From assembly GCA_046349355.1 (NCBI GenBank), contig JAXMCM010000025.1, forward strand, positions 62,001-126,000: a DNA stretch of 64,000 nucleotides, read 5' to 3'. Positions 1 to 10,411 of the stretch are shown in pieces. Made by a program: the position numbers and the translations under genes. The DNA comes from CALKJU01 sp046349355 (lineage in GTDB: Bacteria > Pseudomonadota > Alphaproteobacteria > Geminicoccales > Geminicoccaceae). Position 1 is the stretch's first letter; the number at the start of each line of letters is the position of its first letter. Below the pieces are notes generated by a model. The model ran no database searches and was not told where the DNA came from. It saw only the letters and a program-made list of their open reading frames with translations.

Positions 1-29
1 ACGTTGTTGCGCGACAATTCTTCCCTCGC

Positions 30-43
30 TTGATCTGGATCAA
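30..43 (+). promoter_or_regulatory. FNR/FnrL box upstream of hemN
   Basis: The 14-mer TTGATCTGGATCAA matches the FNR consensus TTGAT-N4-ATCAA perfectly. Its centre (36.5) lies exactly 41.5 bp before the A of the hemN ATG at 78, the spacing of a class II FNR promoter relative to the transcription start. A -10-like TAGTCT sits at 66-71 and no Shine-Dalgarno precedes the ATG, so a leaderless transcript is inferred. The same 14-mer recurs at 23003. Confidence 0.85.
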
Positions 44-77
44 CGCGGCGTCCTCGCGGCGCCGCTAGTCTGCCGCC

Positions 78-1424
78 ATGGACGAACGCTTCACCCGGCT
101 TTTCGAAGGGGCGCGGCTCCCCCGCTATACGAGCTATCCGACGGCACCGCATTTCTCGGCGGCCGTCGGTCGGGAGGCGCATGCCGAGTGGCTGGCGTCG
201 GTGCCGGCCGAGGCGGATGCCTCGTTCTACTTCCACGTCCCCTACTGCCGCGACATCTGCTGGTACTGCGGCTGCACGACCCATGCCCTGGGCCGGCCCG
301 AACGCGCCGTCGCCTATGGCGAGCTGCTGCGCCGCGAGCTGGCGACCGCCAGTGCGCTCCTGCCGCATCTGCGGGTGAGCCACCTGCACTGGGGCGGCGG
401 CACCCCGACCATCCTCGGCGACGACCTGTTCCGGGTGATGGACGACGTCCGCCGCTTCGCCTCGATCGAGGCCGGGGCCGAGGTCGCCATCGAGATCGAT
501 CCGCGCATCTTCCCGGCCGGCATGGCGCGCTCGCTGGTCGCCGGCGGCTTCACCCGAGCCAGCCTCGGCGTCCAGTCGTTCCAGCCGCGCGTGCAGGAGG
601 CGATCAACCGCCGCCAGAGCCTCGACCAGACGACGGCGGCCGTCGAAGCGCTGCGTGGCGCCGGCATCGGTGCCCTGAACTTCGACCTGCTCTACGGCCT
701 GCCGCACCAGACCGTCGAAGGCGCCGAAGACACCGCCCGCCTGGTCGCCGCCTTGCGCCCGGACCGCGTCGCGGTGTTCGGCTACGCCCACCTGCCGTCG
801 CGGATGAAGCACCAGCGGCTGATCGATGGCTCGGCGCTGCCCGACGCCACGGGCCGGCTGCGGCAGTTCAACGCCATCGCCGAGGTCTTCCAGGCGTCCG
901 GCTACGTCGCGATCGGGCTCGACCACTTCGCCCTGCCGCACGACAGCATGGCCGTGGCCGCGGCCAACGGCACCCTGCATCGCAACTTCCAGGGCTACAC
1001 CACCGACGAGAGCGCCTACCTGCTGGGCTTCGGCTGCTCGTCGATCAGCGCCTTCCCGCAAGGCTACGTCCAGGCGCACGCCGACCTCGTCGCCTGGCGC
1101 GAGGCCGTCGCGGCGGGCCAGCTGCCGACTCAGCGCGGCCTGCGCCTGTCGGCCGAGGACCGGGCCCGGCGCGCCGCCATCGAGGCGGTGATGTGCCGCG
1201 GCGAGGTCGACCCCGACGCGGTGGCGGCCGAGCTCGGCGTCGGCGGCGACCTGCTCCAGCCCGACGAGGGCCGCCTCGCCGAGCTGGCCGGTCTCGGCAT
1301 CGTCGAGCGGCGCGGCCGCCGGCTCGTCGTGCCGGAGCGGCACTGGCCGCTGCTGCGCCTCGTCGCCGCCGCCTTCGACCGCTATCTCGGCGCCGGCCCG
1401 GCCAGCCACGCCCCGGCGGTCTGA
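78..1424 (+). CDS. hemN: Oxygen-independent coproporphyrinogen III oxidase (HemN)
   Basis: Cytoplasmic radical-SAM enzyme that oxidatively decarboxylates coproporphyrinogen III to protoporphyrinogen IX without oxygen, allowing heme synthesis under low oxygen. The 448-aa length is close to E. coli HemN. The N-terminus has the PRYTSYPTAPHF segment, then YFHVPYC with the cluster cysteines C57, C61 and C64 (CxxxCxxC) followed by C66. The HWGGGTPT SAM-binding segment follows, and the HemN C-terminal domain is present. An FNR box upstream, identical to the one near fnrL, suggests anaerobic induction. The ATG has no visible ribosome-binding site, which fits a leaderless mRNA. The gene ends 6 bp from the convergent gmhA. 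Confidence 0.95.
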   Translation: MDERFTRLFEGARLPRYTSYPTAPHFSAAVGREAHAEWLASVPAEADASFYFHVPYCRDICWYCGCTTHALGRPERAVAYGELLRRELATASALLPHLRVSHLHWGGGTPTILGDDLFRVMDDVRRFASIEAGAEVAIEIDPRIFPAGMARSLVAGGFTRASLGVQSFQPRVQEAINRRQSLDQTTAAVEALRGAGIGALNFDLLYGLPHQTVEGAEDTARLVAALRPDRVAVFGYAHLPSRMKHQRLIDGSALPDATGRLRQFNAIAEVFQASGYVAIGLDHFALPHDSMAVAAANGTLHRNFQGYTTDESAYLLGFGCSSISAFPQGYVQAHADLVAWREAVAAGQLPTQRGLRLSAEDRARRAAIEAVMCRGEVDPDAVAAELGVGGDLLQPDEGRLAELAGLGIVERRGRRLVVPERHWPLLRLVAAAFDRYLGAGPASHAPAV

Positions 1425-1430
1425 CCGGCC

Positions 1431-1994
1431 TCAGCCGAAGGCCTGCTCCACCCGCTCGCACAGGTGGTGGTAGAGGCAGAGGTGGACCTGCTGGATGAGC
1501 GGCGTCCGCCGGCTCGGCACCGCCAGCAGATGGTCGGCCAGCGCCGCCAGCCTGCCGCCGCCCTCGCCGGTCAGCGCGATGGTCGCGAGCCCGCCCGCCC
1601 TGGCCGCCTCGAGCGCCCTGACCACGTTCGGCGAGTTGCCCGAGGTGCTGATCCCGATCAGGACGCCGCCCGGCAGGCCGTAGGCCTCGACCTGCCGGCT
1701 GAACACCGTCTCGTAGGCGTAGTCGTTGGCCCAGGCGGTCAGCACCGGGGCGTTGTCGGCGAGGCAGATCACCCGCAGGCCGCGCCGCTCGCGCAGGAAC
1801 CGGCCGACCAGCTCGGCGGTGATGTGCTGGGCGTCGGCCGCCGACCCGCCATTGCCGCAGACGAGGACCGGGCGGTCGGCGCGCAGGGCGGTGACGACGG
1901 CCGTCACCGCCGCCTCCATCGCCGCCTCGGTGATGACGTCCCGCGCGGCGGCGATCGTCGCGATCGATTCGTCGAGGTATGCGGCGAGGCCCAT
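1431..1994 (-). CDS. gmhA: Phosphoheptose isomerase (SIS domain, GmhA-type)
   Basis: A 187-aa SIS-domain protein of the size and layout of sedoheptulose-7-phosphate isomerase, which makes the heptose precursor of lipopolysaccharide core. Visible features are the phosphosugar-binding CGNGGSAADAQHI near residues 46-58, the segment AELVGRF, the ISTSGNSPNVV loop, and a C-terminal QQVHLCLYHHLCERVE helix that carries the catalytic histidine in the family. It follows the diguanylate cyclase gene on the same strand with a 61-bp gap, so it may be co-transcribed with it. No other heptose or LPS genes are nearby, so the exact sugar is inferred from family. Confidence 0.9.
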   Translation of the reverse strand: MGLAAYLDESIATIAAARDVITEAAMEAAVTAVVTALRADRPVLVCGNGGSAADAQHITAELVGRFLRERRGLRVICLADNAPVLTAWANDYAYETVFSRQVEAYGLPGGVLIGISTSGNSPNVVRALEAARAGGLATIALTGEGGGRLAALADHLLAVPSRRTPLIQQVHLCLYHHLCERVEQAFG

Positions 1995-2055
1995 GGCCGT
2001 CTCCCGTCGTCGGGAGGCGCAGCCTAGCGCACCGCGGGCGATGCCGTCCCGCCCG

Positions 2056-3489
2056 TCAGCCGCCGGGCGCCACCACCGCCAGCCGCCGCGCCTCGCGCGG
2101 CGTCGCCGCCAGGCGATAGCAGCCGCCGCCCTCGGCCTTGGCGCGGTACAGCGCGTCGTCGGCCTGCAGCAGCAGCTCGGCCGCCGGCGTCGTCCCGAAC
2201 GGCGACAGCGCGATGCCGAGGCTGGCGCTCATCCGGTGCTCGTGGTCGCCGATCACCAGCGGCGCCTCGAGCCGGGCCAGGACGCGGGCGGCGAAGGCGC
2301 CGGCCCCGGCATTGTCGCGCAGTGCCGTCAGCAGGATGGCGAACTCGTCGCCGCCGAGGCGCGCCATCAGGTCGGTCTCGCGGACGATGGTGCCGATCCG
2401 CCGGGCGAAGCCGACCAGCACGGCATCGCCGGTGGCGTGGCCGTAGCGGTCGTTGACCTGCTTCAGCCGGTCGAGGTCGAGCATGATCAGGCCGATGCGG
2501 GTGCGGTCGCGCCGCGCCCGGAGCAGCGCCTGCTCGAGGCGGTCGATGAACAGCGCCCGGTTGGCCACCCCGGTCAGCGGGTCGTGGTAGGCCAGCCGGC
2601 GCATCTCCGCCTCGCTGGCCTTGCGCGCCGAGATGTCGCGGATCACCGCCACCCAGCAGCGGCTGTCGCCCAGCGGGGTCATGCCCAGCGAGACCTCGAC
2701 CGGAAACTCGCTGCCGTCGCGGCGCCGGCCGAAGGCCTCGGTGGTCCGGCCGACGAGGCGCTCGGGCAACGGCTCGGCCGGCAGCAGGCCGGGCCATGCC
2801 AGCACGCTCGCCATCGGCTCGCCGAGCATCGCCTCCTCGCCGAGGCCCAGCATCCGCTCGGCCGCCGGATTGGCGATGCGGATGCGCCGCGCGTCGTCGA
2901 TGACCAGCACCGCGTCGCTGACGGTGTCGACCAGGGTGCGCAGCGGGTCCTCGGCGATGCCGGCGGTCACGATGCAGGTGACCTGCCCGTCCGTCCCGCA
3001 GGGCAGGACCAGCCGCCGCCAGTGCGAGATCAGCGACCGGCGATCGGGCTCGTGCTCGGTGAACAGCGGCGCGCCGCGCCGCGCCACGGCAAGGTAGGTG
3101 ACGGCGATGAAGTCGCTGCTGGGCAGGCCGACCTCGAAGGCCGACAGCCCGCTCAGCACCCGGCCGAGGTTGCGGGCGATGCCGCGGCCGGCGTGCCGGT
3201 AGCGCAGCTCCCTGCCGCCATCGGCCACGTCGACGACGGTGAGCCGGTCGGCCAGCGGTCCGCGCAGCGCGTCCTGGGCAAACTCCGGCGGCGGCAGCGC
3301 GTTGGCGCCGCGCATCGCCGTCCAGCGGTCGAGCAGGTCCTGCAGCCGCGGATCCGCCAGCGTCGATGCCGCGGGATTCCAGACGAGAGTGGGCGGGCGC
3401 AACGAGGCCATGAAGAACTGGCGGCGGAGCCGGATGAATCGGCCTTCCGCTAAATCACGCGCCAATCGTTCCGTGCTCTCCATGGACAT
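2056..3489 (-). CDS. PAS-GGDEF diguanylate cyclase
   Basis: About 477 aa. The N-terminal third resembles the alphaproteobacterial PAS-like sensor domain (WNPAASTLADPRLQDLLDRW, then a segment around PDRRSLISHWRRLVLPCG). A second PAS domain (ADPLRTLVDTVSDAVLVID onward, with FPVEVSLGM and a PAC end) is followed by a GGDEF domain. The active-site GGDEF is at residues 379-383, and RETD five residues upstream is an intact inhibitory I-site, so active, product-inhibited c-di-GMP synthesis is expected. There is no EAL domain or membrane segment, so it is probably cytosolic. The start could be the ATG at 3489, the ATG at 3483 or a TTG at 3492. It is divergent from the hydroxyproline dehydratase gene. 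Confidence 0.88.
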   Translation of the reverse strand: MSMESTERLARDLAEGRFIRLRRQFFMASLRPPTLVWNPAASTLADPRLQDLLDRWTAMRGANALPPPEFAQDALRGPLADRLTVVDVADGGRELRYRHAGRGIARNLGRVLSGLSAFEVGLPSSDFIAVTYLAVARRGAPLFTEHEPDRRSLISHWRRLVLPCGTDGQVTCIVTAGIAEDPLRTLVDTVSDAVLVIDDARRIRIANPAAERMLGLGEEAMLGEPMASVLAWPGLLPAEPLPERLVGRTTEAFGRRRDGSEFPVEVSLGMTPLGDSRCWVAVIRDISARKASEAEMRRLAYHDPLTGVANRALFIDRLEQALLRARRDRTRIGLIMLDLDRLKQVNDRYGHATGDAVLVGFARRIGTIVRETDLMARLGGDEFAILLTALRDNAGAGAFAARVLARLEAPLVIGDHEHRMSASLGIALSPFGTTPAAELLLQADDALYRAKAEGGGCYRLAATPREARRLAVVAPGG

Positions 3490-3537
3490 CAACCGCTATC
3501 ATGCCTAGACAGGCGCGACAATCACTGGCCGGAGTGC

Positions 3538-4548
3538 ATGCGCGCGCCCGCACCCTTGCGTACCGTCGAGATGCATACCGGCGGCGAGCCGGTCCGCATC
3601 GTCGTCGCCGGCTATCCGGCCGTTCCGGGCGCCACCATCCTCGAGAAGCGCCGCTGGGTGCGCGAGCATGCCGACCACCTGCGGCTGATGCTGATGCAGG
3701 AGCCGCGCGGCCACCACGACATGTACGGGGTGATCCCGGTCGAGCCCGACCTGCCCGACGCCGACATGGCGGTGCTGTTCATGCACAACGAGGGCTACTC
3801 GACGATGTGCGGCCATGCCGTCATCGCGCTCGGCCGCTTCGCCGTCGACCGCGGCCTCGTGCCGCGCTCCGAGCCCGAGACCCGCGTCCGCATCCAGTGC
3901 CCCTGCGGCCTCGTCGTCGCCCGGGTGCAGACCACCGCCGAGGCCAGCGGCGAGGTCGCCTTCGAGAGCGTGCCGGCCTTCGCCTTCCAGCGCGACGCCC
4001 TGGTCGACACCGGCACCTACGGCCCGGTCACCGTCGACATCGGCTTCGGCGGCGCCTTCTACGCCATCCTGCCGGCGCAGACGCTGGGCCTCGACGTCCG
4101 CACCAGCCCGACCGCCGAGCTGGTCGCCGCCGCCAGCACCGTCACCGAGGCGGCCAAGCGGCAGATCCCGCTGCGCCACCCCGACGACCCCGACCTCGCC
4201 TTCCTCTACGGCACCATCCTGACCGACGGCCGCGACGCCCTGGCCGGCGGGCCCAGCGCCAACATCTGCGTCTTCGCCGACCGCCAGGTCGACCGCAGCC
4301 CGACCGGGTCGGGCGTCACCGCCCGGATGGCGCTGATGCACCGCCGCGGCCAGGTGGGGCTGGGCGAGCCGCGCCGCTTCGAGAGCGTCACCGGCTCCGT
4401 GTTCGAGGGCCGGGTCGTCCGCGAGCTGCGCGCCGGTCCCTGGCCCGCCGTCTCGGTCGAGGTCCGCGGCCGCGCCCACTACACCGGCGAATCGACCTTC
4501 ACCGTCGAGCCCGACGACCCGCTGGCCTGGGGCTTCAGCCTGCGCTGA
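3538..4548 (+). CDS. Trans-3-hydroxy-L-proline dehydratase (proline racemase superfamily)
   Basis: A 336-aa member of the proline racemase family. The first active-site cysteine is present in MCGHAVIALGR (C91). In the second motif, DRSPTGSG, the usual cysteine is replaced by Thr256. In characterised families the Cys/Thr pair marks trans-3-hydroxy-L-proline dehydratase, which forms pyrroline-2-carboxylate, whereas Cys/Cys marks proline racemase or hydroxyproline epimerase. The assignment rests on that residue. A short-spaced GGAG precedes the ATG. The 3' end overlaps the convergent ADP-ribosylglycohydrolase gene by 14 bp. No proline catabolic neighbours are visible. Confidence 0.85.
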   Translation: MRAPAPLRTVEMHTGGEPVRIVVAGYPAVPGATILEKRRWVREHADHLRLMLMQEPRGHHDMYGVIPVEPDLPDADMAVLFMHNEGYSTMCGHAVIALGRFAVDRGLVPRSEPETRVRIQCPCGLVVARVQTTAEASGEVAFESVPAFAFQRDALVDTGTYGPVTVDIGFGGAFYAILPAQTLGLDVRTSPTAELVAAASTVTEAAKRQIPLRHPDDPDLAFLYGTILTDGRDALAGGPSANICVFADRQVDRSPTGSGVTARMALMHRRGQVGLGEPRRFESVTGSVFEGRVVRELRAGPWPAVSVEVRGRAHYTGESTFTVEPDDPLAWGFSLR

Positions 4549-5503
4549 GCGCCGCCCGGACCACCTGCTCGGTCAGCGCCACCGCCTCGTCGTGGACGTG
4601 CAGGCGGCTCAGCCAGTCGACGGGAATGGCGTGGACGCCGTGCGCGGCGCCCAGCCAGGCGCCGAGCAGGCCGCAGCGCGAGGCATTGTCGCCGCCGGCC
4701 CGGCAGCATTCCAGCAGCGCCATCTCGACGTCGTCGCCATGCCGCAGCGCCGCCTGCAGCGTCGACGGGAACGACGAGGGCAGGTAGCAGGACCGGCCGA
4801 ACTCGCCGGTGGCGTCCGGCACGCTCTGCTCGCGCATGAGCTTCGCGTCACCATAGCGCGACGCCAGCGCCGGCAGCACCGGGCCGTCGTCGCCCAGCAG
4901 CACCGCGTCCAGCGCCGAAGCCAGCGCCTCGCCGCGCAGCAGCCGCCGCAGGATGCGCGCGTGCACGACCGCGTGCGCCACCGCCTCGTCGTTGTCCTGG
5001 CAGACCCGGGTGATCCGCTCGACGATCGCCTCGAGCTCGGGATCGCCGGCGTGCCGCACCACCACCGGTGCGAGGCGCGAGGTGGTGACGTTCTGCGCGT
5101 CGTCCGCACCGCGGTCGAAGGCGAAGGTCTGCGCATCGCCGCCGGCGTCGCGGAACTGCTGCACCGTCAGCCGCGTCGGCTTGTCGAGGTAGCCCCTGTA
5201 GGTCTCGGGCGCGAAGGCGGCGACGAAGCGCCTTCCATAGTCCTGCGGATCGGCCCGGCCCTGCCCGGCCACCGAGCGCAGCAGGACCATCGCCGCATCG
5301 CCGTAGTGGGTCAGGTCGCCGGGCTTCTTGCCGGCATGGTAGTGGCCCTCGACCGGCGCCTCGAAGCCGTGGATGCCGCCCGGATACACGCGCCGGCGGT
5401 CGGCGAAGTTGTAGTACCAGTGGCTGCCGAGGCAGAGCGCGTCGCCGGCCAGCTGGCCGAGAATGGCGCCGCGCATGCGGTCGCCCCGATCCACCTGCGC
5501 CAT
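4535..5503 (-). CDS. ADP-ribosylglycohydrolase family protein (J1-crystallin-like)
   Basis: A 322-aa cytoplasmic protein of the ADP-ribosylglycohydrolase fold, which removes ADP-ribose from proteins or metabolites using bound Mg ions. It opens with the family start RMRGAILGQLAGDALCLGSHWYY written here as separate pieces RMRGAILGQLAGD and LGSHWYY. It has the metal-site region THYGDAAM where other members have TDDT, and closes with GGDNASRCGLLGAWLGAAHG. The HYGD form resembles the J1-crystallin-like subgroup, so the substrate is uncertain. It starts 4 bp after the fghA stop codon, making it the third gene of the frmA-fghA operon, which is an unusual partner for formaldehyde detoxification. Confidence 0.8.
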   Translation of the reverse strand: MAQVDRGDRMRGAILGQLAGDALCLGSHWYYNFADRRRVYPGGIHGFEAPVEGHYHAGKKPGDLTHYGDAAMVLLRSVAGQGRADPQDYGRRFVAAFAPETYRGYLDKPTRLTVQQFRDAGGDAQTFAFDRGADDAQNVTTSRLAPVVVRHAGDPELEAIVERITRVCQDNDEAVAHAVVHARILRRLLRGEALASALDAVLLGDDGPVLPALASRYGDAKLMREQSVPDATGEFGRSCYLPSSFPSTLQAALRHGDDVEMALLECCRAGGDNASRCGLLGAWLGAAHGVHAIPVDWLSRLHVHDEAVALTEQVVRAALSAG

Positions 5504-5507
5504 CGGC

Positions 5508-6349
5508 TCAGCCCTGCAGCCGTGCCGCGTGCCAGGCGACGTGGTCGCCCATGAAGGTCGAGACGAAGTAGAAATTGTGGTCGTAGCCCGGCTGCCGGCG
5601 CAGGGTCAGCGGGATGCCGGCCGCGGCGCAGGCGCCTTCCAGCAGCTCCGGCTTGAGCTGGCTCTCCAGCCAGGGATCGTCGGTCCCCTGGTCGACCAGG
5701 AGCTCCGGCAGCCGCCCGCCGGCGGCGATCAGGGCACAGGCGTCGTGCGCCCGCCACGCCTCGGCGTCGGGCCCCAGATAGCCGGCGAACGCCTTCTGCC
5801 CCCACGGCACCTGCGACGGCGCCACGATCGGCGCGAACGCCGACACCGACCGCCATCGGCCCGGCCGCTTCAGCGCCAGGGTCAGCACGCCGTGCCCGCC
5901 CATCGAGTGCCCGGCCGCCCCCTGCCGCGCCATGTCGGCCGGGAACTCGGCCGCCAGCAGCGCCGGCAGCTCCTCGGCGACGTAGGTCTCCATGCGGTAG
6001 TTCGTGGCCCACGGTGCCGCCGTGGCGTCGAGGTAGAACCCGGCGCCGCTGCCGAAGTCGTAGGCGTCGTGCTCGCCCGGCAGGTTCAGGCCGCGCGGGC
6101 TGGTGTCCGGGCAGACCACCATCAGCCCGTGCTCCGCCGCGGTCCGCTGGAAGCCCGCCTTGGTCGTGGCGTTCTCCCAGGTGCAGGTCAGCCCCGACAG
6201 GAACCACAGCACCGGCACCCGGCCCTGCGCCGCCTGCGGCGGCACGAACACCGAGAACGCCATCGCCGTCCCGGTGGCCGCCGACGCATGGCGGTAGACG
6301 CCCTGCGTGCCGCCGAAGCAGCGATGCGTCTCGAGCGTCTCCAGGGTCA

Positions 6350-6350
<1 letters not shown>
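5508..6350 (-). CDS. fghA: S-formylglutathione hydrolase
   Basis: A 280-aa esterase-D-family hydrolase that splits S-formylglutathione to formate and glutathione, the second step of formaldehyde detoxification. The alpha/beta-hydrolase triad is visible as S149 in GHSMGGHG, D225 (in QGTDD) and H258 (in YDHNFYF). LSGLTCTWEN near residue 51 forms the oxyanion-side region. The ATG overlaps the frmA stop codon (ATGA), so translation is coupled to frmA, and the downstream glycohydrolase gene starts 4 bp beyond its stop. Confidence 0.95.
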
Positions 6351-7462
<1,112 letters not shown>

Positions 7463-7707
7463 GGTGCCCTCCCCGGCAACAGACCCGGACCGGAATAGGG
7501 TCCCCGGCCGGGCCGGGCAAGGGCGCGCTGCCGGCGCCGGCGTTGCCGGGGCAGCAGGACGGCGCGGCAGGAGAGCCACAGCCCGAGGCCAAGCCTTGCC
7601 AATCCAGGCCCTGCGGTTGACCGCACACCCCGGGTCAAGCAACCATCGAATGGAATCGCGTTTTCTGCACCTGCGAGCGGCGACGCGAACGATCGATGGA
7701 GGACATC

Positions 7708-9186
7708 ATGCTGCGACGACTGGCGCTGGCCTGCCTGGCGCTGGCCGGGCTTGCCGTTGGGATCGCCCCGGCATCCGCCGCCAAGCCCAACCTCGTGGTG
7801 ATCATGCTCGACGACCTGGACGCGGCGGCGGTCCAGCAGATGCCCGGCACCCTGGCCCAGGTGGCCCAGGCCGGGCTGACCTTCGACCGCGCCTACACCG
7901 TCGAGCCGACCTGCTTCCCGTCGCGCGCCGCGTTCTTCACCGGCCGCTACCCCCATTCGACGGGGATGCGTGTCGGCGGCTACGCCAAGTTCGTCACGGC
8001 AGGACTGGAGGCCAACACGCTCGGCCCCTGGCTGCAGCAGGCCGGCTACTATACCGCCTTCGCCGGCAAGTACATCAACGACTACCCGCGCCGGAAGACC
8101 GACACCTACGTTCCGGCCGGCTGGAACCGCTGGGCCGCCGGCCTCTACGAGGACTTCTACGCCCAGTACAACTACCGGATGAACGAGGACGGCGTCGTGG
8201 TCAGCTACGGCGCCGCCCCGACCGACTATTTCACCGACGTGCTGTCGCGCAAGGCGGTCGACTTCATCGCCGACGCCAAGGCCCGCGCCAAGCCGCTGGC
8301 GCTGTTCGTCAAGCCGACCGCGCCGCACTCGCCGCTGGTGATCGCGCCCCGGCACACCACGCTGTTCGCCGGGGTCACCATCCCCCGGTCCGCCTCGATC
8401 CCGGAGAATCTGACCGGCGACAAGCCGCCGTTCCTGCGCGCCGGCATACCGCCGGCCAAGACGATGGCCGACTACGACAAGAAGTATCGCTGGCGGCTGC
8501 GGATGCTGGCGGCCGCCGACGAGCTCGTCGTGGCCGTCATCAACGCGCTGCAGGCCAACGCCATGCTCGACAACACCTACATCTTCGTGACCTCGGACAA
8601 CGGCTACCACCTCGGCGAGCACAACGTGGCCGAGGGCAAGAACACCGGCTGGGAGGAGGACGTCCGGGTACCGCTGCTGGTGCGCGGTCCCGGCGTGCCG
8701 GCCGGCGAGCGGCGCAGCCAGATGGTGCTCAACACCGACCTCGCCCCGACCCTCGTCGCCCTCGGCGGCGGCACCGTCCCGGCCAAGGTCCAGGGCCGCT
8801 CGCTGCTCCCCCTGCTCGGGGCCGCGCCGCCGGCCAATGCCCCCTGGCGGCAGGCCATCCTGCTCACCTACAAGACCGGCACCCCGCCAGTGCCGCCCGC
8901 GACGCCGCCGGTTGCCACCGCACCGTACACCTGCGTGCCGACCGCGACGCCGGTCAACAAGGTGCCCGACTGGTGGGGCGTGCGCACGCTGCGCTACACC
9001 TATGTCGAGTACAGCAACGGCGACCGCGAGCTCTACGACACCCTGAACGACCCGCTGCAGCTCAGGAACATCTTCTGCAGCGCCGATCCGGTCCTCAAGG
9101 CCAGCCTCGCCGCCAAGATCACCAGCCTGCGTGCCTGCACCGACGGCGCGACCTGCGCCGCGGCGGAGGACGCGCTGGCGCCGTAG
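7708..9186 (+). CDS. Secreted sulfatase (formylglycine-dependent)
   Basis: About 492 aa with a Sec signal peptide (MLRRLALACLALAGLAVG, cleavage near ASA-A). The metal-binding LVVIMLDDLD starts the mature protein, and the sulfatase signature CFPSRAAFFTG at C69 supplies the cysteine that is converted to formylglycine. SDNGYHLGEHN is the second metal-site region. The layout resembles N-acetylglucosamine-6-sulfatases and choline-sulfatase relatives, so the substrate is an exported sulfate ester, not further resolved. The ATG at 7708 is preferred over 7696 because GGAGGA lies directly upstream of it. No sulfatase-maturating enzyme is in the window. Confidence 0.88.
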   Translation: MLRRLALACLALAGLAVGIAPASAAKPNLVVIMLDDLDAAAVQQMPGTLAQVAQAGLTFDRAYTVEPTCFPSRAAFFTGRYPHSTGMRVGGYAKFVTAGLEANTLGPWLQQAGYYTAFAGKYINDYPRRKTDTYVPAGWNRWAAGLYEDFYAQYNYRMNEDGVVVSYGAAPTDYFTDVLSRKAVDFIADAKARAKPLALFVKPTAPHSPLVIAPRHTTLFAGVTIPRSASIPENLTGDKPPFLRAGIPPAKTMADYDKKYRWRLRMLAAADELVVAVINALQANAMLDNTYIFVTSDNGYHLGEHNVAEGKNTGWEEDVRVPLLVRGPGVPAGERRSQMVLNTDLAPTLVALGGGTVPAKVQGRSLLPLLGAAPPANAPWRQAILLTYKTGTPPVPPATPPVATAPYTCVPTATPVNKVPDWWGVRTLRYTYVEYSNGDRELYDTLNDPLQLRNIFCSADPVLKASLAAKITSLRACTDGATCAAAEDALAP

Positions 9187-9219
9187 CGCCCAGACGAGGC
9201 GGCGGCGGCGCGGTCCCCG

Positions 9220-10392
9220 CTACGCCGTCGCCTCGAACAGCTCGCGGCCGATCAGCATGCGGCGGATCTCGCTGGTGCCGGCGCCGATCTCGTAGAGCTT
9301 GGCGTCGCGCAGCAGCCGGCCGCACGGGTAGTCGTTGATGTAGCCGTTGCCGCCCAGCGCCTGGATCGCCTGCAGCGCCATCTGCGTCGCGTTCTCGGCG
9401 GCGAACATCAGGCAGGCGGCGGCGTCCTGCCGGGTGATCTCGCCGCGGTCGGCGGCCTTGCCGCAGAAATAGACGTAGGACCGGCTGGCGTTCAGCGTCG
9501 CGTACATGTCGGCGAGCTTGCCCTGCATCAGCTGGAAGCTGCCGATCGGCTGGCCGAACTGCTTGCGCTCGTGCAGGTAGGGCAGGACCACGTCGAGGGC
9601 CGCCTGCATGATCCCGACCGGGCCGCCGGCCAGCACCAGCCGCTCGTAGTCGAGCCCGGCCATCAGCACGCGCACCCCGCCGCCGACCTTGCCCAGCACG
9701 TTCTCGGCCGGCACCTCGCAGTCCTCGAACACCAGCTCGCAGGTGTCCGAGCCGCGCATGCCCAGCTTGTCGAGCTTCTGCGCCGTGCTGAACCCCTTCA
9801 TCCCCTTCTCGACGATGAAGGCGGTGATGCCCTTCGCGCCGGCCGCCGGATCGGTCTTGGCGTAGACCACGAGGGTCTCGGCGACCGGGCCGTTGGTGAT
9901 CCACATCTTGCTGCCGTTGAGCACGAAGCGGTCGCCCCTGGCCTCGGCCCGGGTGCGCATCGAGACGACGTCGGAGCCGGCGCCGGGCTCCGACATCGCC
10001 AGGGCACCGACATGCTCGCCGGCGACCAGCTTCGGCAGGTAGCGGCGTTTTTGCTCGGGCGTGCCGTGCAGGCGCAGCTGGTTCACGCACAGGTTCGAGT
10101 GCGCGCCGTAGCTGAGCCCGACCGAGGCCGAGGCCCGGCTGATCTCCTCCATGGCCAGGGTGTGCTCGAGATAGCCGAGCCCCGAGCCGCCATACTCCTC
10201 CTCGACCGTCATCCCGAGCAGGCCGAGCTCGCCGAGCTTCGGCCAGAGCTGCCGCGGGAAGATGTTGCTGCGGTCGATCTCCTCGGCCAGCGGGGCGATC
10301 TCGGCGGCGGCGAAGCCCGCCACCGTCTCGCGGATCATCTCGGCGGTCTCGCCGAGGTCGAAGCGCAGCGAGGGCATGCGGTTGACGGGCAT
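9220..10392 (-). CDS. ivd: Isovaleryl-CoA dehydrogenase
   Basis: A 390-aa acyl-CoA dehydrogenase that oxidises isovaleryl-CoA to 3-methylcrotonyl-CoA in leucine breakdown. FAD-binding motifs ALAMSEPGAGSD and NGSKMWITNG are present, and QALGGNGYINDYPCGRLLRD and IGAGTSEIRRMLIGRELF close the protein. The catalytic glutamate is E250 in GLDYERLVLAGG; this position, earlier than in medium-chain enzymes, is characteristic of isovaleryl-CoA dehydrogenases. The start at 10392 follows a GGAGG site. It is the last gene of an operon with the YciI-like and acyl-CoA ligase genes; the expected mccA/mccB carboxylase genes are not in the window. Confidence 0.92.
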   Translation of the reverse strand: MPVNRMPSLRFDLGETAEMIRETVAGFAAAEIAPLAEEIDRSNIFPRQLWPKLGELGLLGMTVEEEYGGSGLGYLEHTLAMEEISRASASVGLSYGAHSNLCVNQLRLHGTPEQKRRYLPKLVAGEHVGALAMSEPGAGSDVVSMRTRAEARGDRFVLNGSKMWITNGPVAETLVVYAKTDPAAGAKGITAFIVEKGMKGFSTAQKLDKLGMRGSDTCELVFEDCEVPAENVLGKVGGGVRVLMAGLDYERLVLAGGPVGIMQAALDVVLPYLHERKQFGQPIGSFQLMQGKLADMYATLNASRSYVYFCGKAADRGEITRQDAAACLMFAAENATQMALQAIQALGGNGYINDYPCGRLLRDAKLYEIGAGTSEIRRMLIGRELFEATA

Positions 10393-10411
10393 CGGTCGCC
10401 TCCGGGGCCGC

